NCBI GenBank assembly: GCA_003415625.1
Contig: PYIU01000003.1
Location: forward strand, 7,502,001-7,566,000
DNA: 64,000 nucleotides
Origin: Aquanectria penicillioides
Lineage: Eukaryota; Ascomycota; Sordariomycetes; Hypocreales; Nectriaceae
Reading direction: 5' to 3'
The notes below the pieces were generated by a model. The model was given only the letters and a program-made list of their open reading frames with translations. It had not been told where the DNA came from and made no database searches. Made by a program: the position numbers and the translations under genes. Shown one piece after another: positions 61,916 through 64,000 of this stretch; within the stretch, counting starts at the first letter, position 1, and each line of letters begins with the position of its first letter.

Positions 61916-63561
61916 ATGGCAATCTACTTTGTGTTTACCCTCCTGTTCGCAGCGCTGTGTCTTGCCAAACATAGGGGCTCTCCTCATCTCCCATCTACCC
62001 TTCCCCGTGTAAAACGACCAGAATCCTATCTCCCATTCGGAGTGCAATGGTCATACCTCACAGATTGCCGCCGGCTTTTCATAGAAGCCTACCAAACAGT
62101 ATGTCAGCACGCTGGCATTAACCATCTTAACTAACGCCAGTAGTAGTTCTCTAAACATGGCAAGACTTGCATTTTGCCAAGCATGGGCTTCAAGGATGAA
62201 GTTCATGTAGCATATCACCACACACAATGGGCAGCTTCCCAGCCTGATACCGTACTCAGTCCCATTGAGGGGTCCGGGAGATTGACAAAGGGGACTGGAA
62301 CTCAGGCCACGCCAGTTACATCCAGGACCCCTGGCAAAGCATTGTTATCAAGAAGGAAATGGGCCGCTTCCTTGAAGTTCTTGCTAAGTCAGTGGATGAT
62401 GAGCTGCATTATGCTATACCCGAGTGCATACGCCCTGGTGCCGACGGCAAGGTTGATGTCTATGAGTCCATGAAATGGATCGTGGCTCAAGTTTCTAGTC
62501 GCTTCACTGTTGGTCTTCCACTTTGTTCGTTTTATCCACCCTAATATCCAGTCACCGACTAATAGTAAAAAGGCAGGGACAAGGGATACTTGAATGAATC
62601 ACTAGCATTCGCAGACCTATTTATCCTCAACTCCGGTCTTCTGATATACACTCCATCACTTCTCAAACCTATAGTTGGATTTTTGGTAACTTTGCCGACA
62701 AGGTATAGACGATGGAAGATTCAAAAGTACATTGAACCTCTGTATGCAGCAAGAGCCCCACGGCTTTTAAATCCAGAATTAAATTCGAAGGCCCAGGAGC
62801 CAATCGATAACCTACAAATGATGATGAGATATGCACTCAACAAGTATGGGAATCAAGTTTCGGTATCCCAGATCTCAGATAGACTCTGTTTGGCAAACTT
62901 GGCATCATTTCATCAGACTGCAGTCGCCATGAGCAATGTGTTAATCAACATTGCTGCCTCGGATGCCGAGTTCAACACCATTGATGTCATACGCAAGGAG
63001 ATGACCGATGTGTTGCGCGAAACCGAAGGCGTCTTTGACAAGGCATCGGTATCGAAGATGGTTCACACGGATAGCATCTTGAAAGAGTCGATGCGAACCC
63101 ACGCGTTCGGCAACAGAGCGATGATCCGCAAGGTAGTTGCACAACACGGTCTAGAGACCCCGGACGGCCATGTTCTGCCCCATGGCTCAACACTCTCTAT
63201 CCTCGCGTACCCCGTCCATCACGATCCTGAGCTCTATGAGCATCCAGAAAAATTCGATCCTTTCAGATTTTCACGTATGAGAGGAAAGCGTTCCTCTGGC
63301 ACCAAAGATTCTCACGCGACCTTGTCATTTGTGTCAACTTCATCGACCTACTTACCATTCGGACATGGCAAGCACGCTTGTCCAGGGCGGTTTTTGGTTG
63401 ACTTTGAGCTGAAAATGATTCTTTTCCACATTCTCAATAGCTTTGACATCGAGCTTCTTCCCGAACACAATGGAGTGAGGCCAGAATGTTCGTGGGTGAC
63501 GGAGGCAGTCATGCCACCTGTAGGCGTCAAACTCAAGTTCACCAAGAAAGATGCAACCTAG
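61916..63561 (+). pseudogene. Cytochrome P450 (fungal metabolite type), apparent 1-bp frameshift
   Basis: Exon 1 (61916-62099) has an anchor (AIYFVFTLLFAALCLAKH). Exon 2 starts FSKHGKTCILPSMGFKDEV and reads HHTQWAASQPDTVLSPIEG, then loses frame at GGGG (62269-62272). One added base continues as VREIDKGDWNSGHASYI, ESMKWIVAQVSSRFTVGLPL. Exon 3 (from about 62576) begins CRDKGYLNESLAF and holds helix I NLASFHQTAVAMSNVL (Thr kept, acid replaced), LKESMRTHAFGNR (ExxR) and heme loop YLPFGHGKHACPGRFLVDF. The family resembles P450s of fungal diterpene and meroterpenoid pathways. The downstream ORF is open to its normal C-terminus, which argues for recent loss or a read error. Confidence 0.8.
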
Positions 63562-64000
63562 TAGCTAGTTTGATTTGATGAATTCTGTTGAAAATGAAGT
63601 TAATAAACATGATCTTGATCTGTATACTCTCCATATCTGAATTTGGCCCAATTGAACTTTTCGAAAATGCAACATTTGTCGTATGGGAGCTTCTACGGCA
63701 TGCAAGGAAACACAACGCATAAATTCAGTTCATCATGACAGCTCCATTCTAGCGGATTTGGCGTGTGTCGTGTCAGCGGTGGCAGTGCATGAGACAAGGC
63801 CCTGCTCAAGGGTGGATCCAGAAACACATTAAAAAAACACATCCCAGCTCAATCCAAGTTCTACGCTTTCACATTCATGGCTTTCCATCTGTATGTGCCC
63901 ACTCAAACATGGCAAGAATTGCTGTTTTCATGTCTAGCTATCGGCCTTGGGCCGTTAGTGCACTTGTCATCGCAGTCCACCGCCAGGCGCTTGTGAACAA
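63562..64000. other. Downstream of last P450, no supported gene
   Basis: Nothing recognisable to the right edge. The cluster may continue beyond the window. Confidence 0.35.

Noticed and set aside
48001..63561. Assignment to a helvolic acid-type (fusidane) cluster
   Set aside because: There is no oxidosqualene cyclase, SDR or ketosteroid dehydrogenase, and the acyltransferases here are MBOAT type; the resemblance is limited to many P450s.
1..64000. tRNA, rRNA and other RNA genes
   Set aside because: I saw no convincing tRNA or rRNA signature by eye; a covariance-model scan would be needed to exclude them.

Overview
The window is nuclear DNA of a filamentous ascomycete (Pezizomycotina). The evidence is short GT-AG introns of about 45-105 bp, HET-domain genes, Zn2Cys6 regulators, a P450-rich gene cluster and two retrotransposons mutated in the manner of repeat-induced point mutation (RIP). 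The genus cannot be fixed from sequence alone; Eurotiales or Hypocreales would fit. Many genes are broken, and the mix of genes is typical of an accessory or subtelomeric region.

Layout. 1-940: 3'-truncated short-chain dehydrogenase (SDR). 3.0-3.6 kb: solo-LTR-like repeat debris. 3.9-6.8 kb: intact membrane glycosyltransferase family 2 polysaccharide synthase. 8.4-9.9 kb: membrane-anchored GH16 glucanase. 13.0-14.5 kb: EamA/SLC35G-type transporter. 15.2-16.7 kb: C6-type regulator lacking a zinc cluster and carrying an in-frame stop, with a Copia remnant abutting its start. 17.2-24.4 kb and 36.6-43.6 kb: two copies of one Ty1/Copia element in opposite orientation. Each has 259-bp LTRs and perfect 5-bp target duplications (ATAAA and GGCTT), and both are heavily AT-converted.

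Between these elements lies a 12.2-kb island: a broken SDR, two HET-domain (heterokaryon incompatibility) genes separated by a solo-LTR-like repeat, a fungal 7-TM-like membrane protein and the ruins of two MFS transporters. After the second element come an intact F-box gene (44.0-46.0 kb) and an SDR fragment.

48.0-63.6 kb is a secondary-metabolite tailoring cluster: a broken Zn2Cys6 regulator, four cytochromes P450, two wax-synthase-like MBOAT acetyltransferases and a PAPS-sulfotransferase-fold protein. No polyketide synthase, NRPS, prenyltransferase or terpene cyclase is visible. The enzymes suggest repeated oxidation and acetylation of a terpenoid-like scaffold whose backbone gene lies outside the window or is missing.

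The most important technical observation is that many genes, including three of the seven cluster enzymes, are open except for a single missing base in a short homopolymer. Either the assembly undercalls homopolymers or the region is decaying in an unusually uniform way. This must be settled before any gene here is called a pseudogene.
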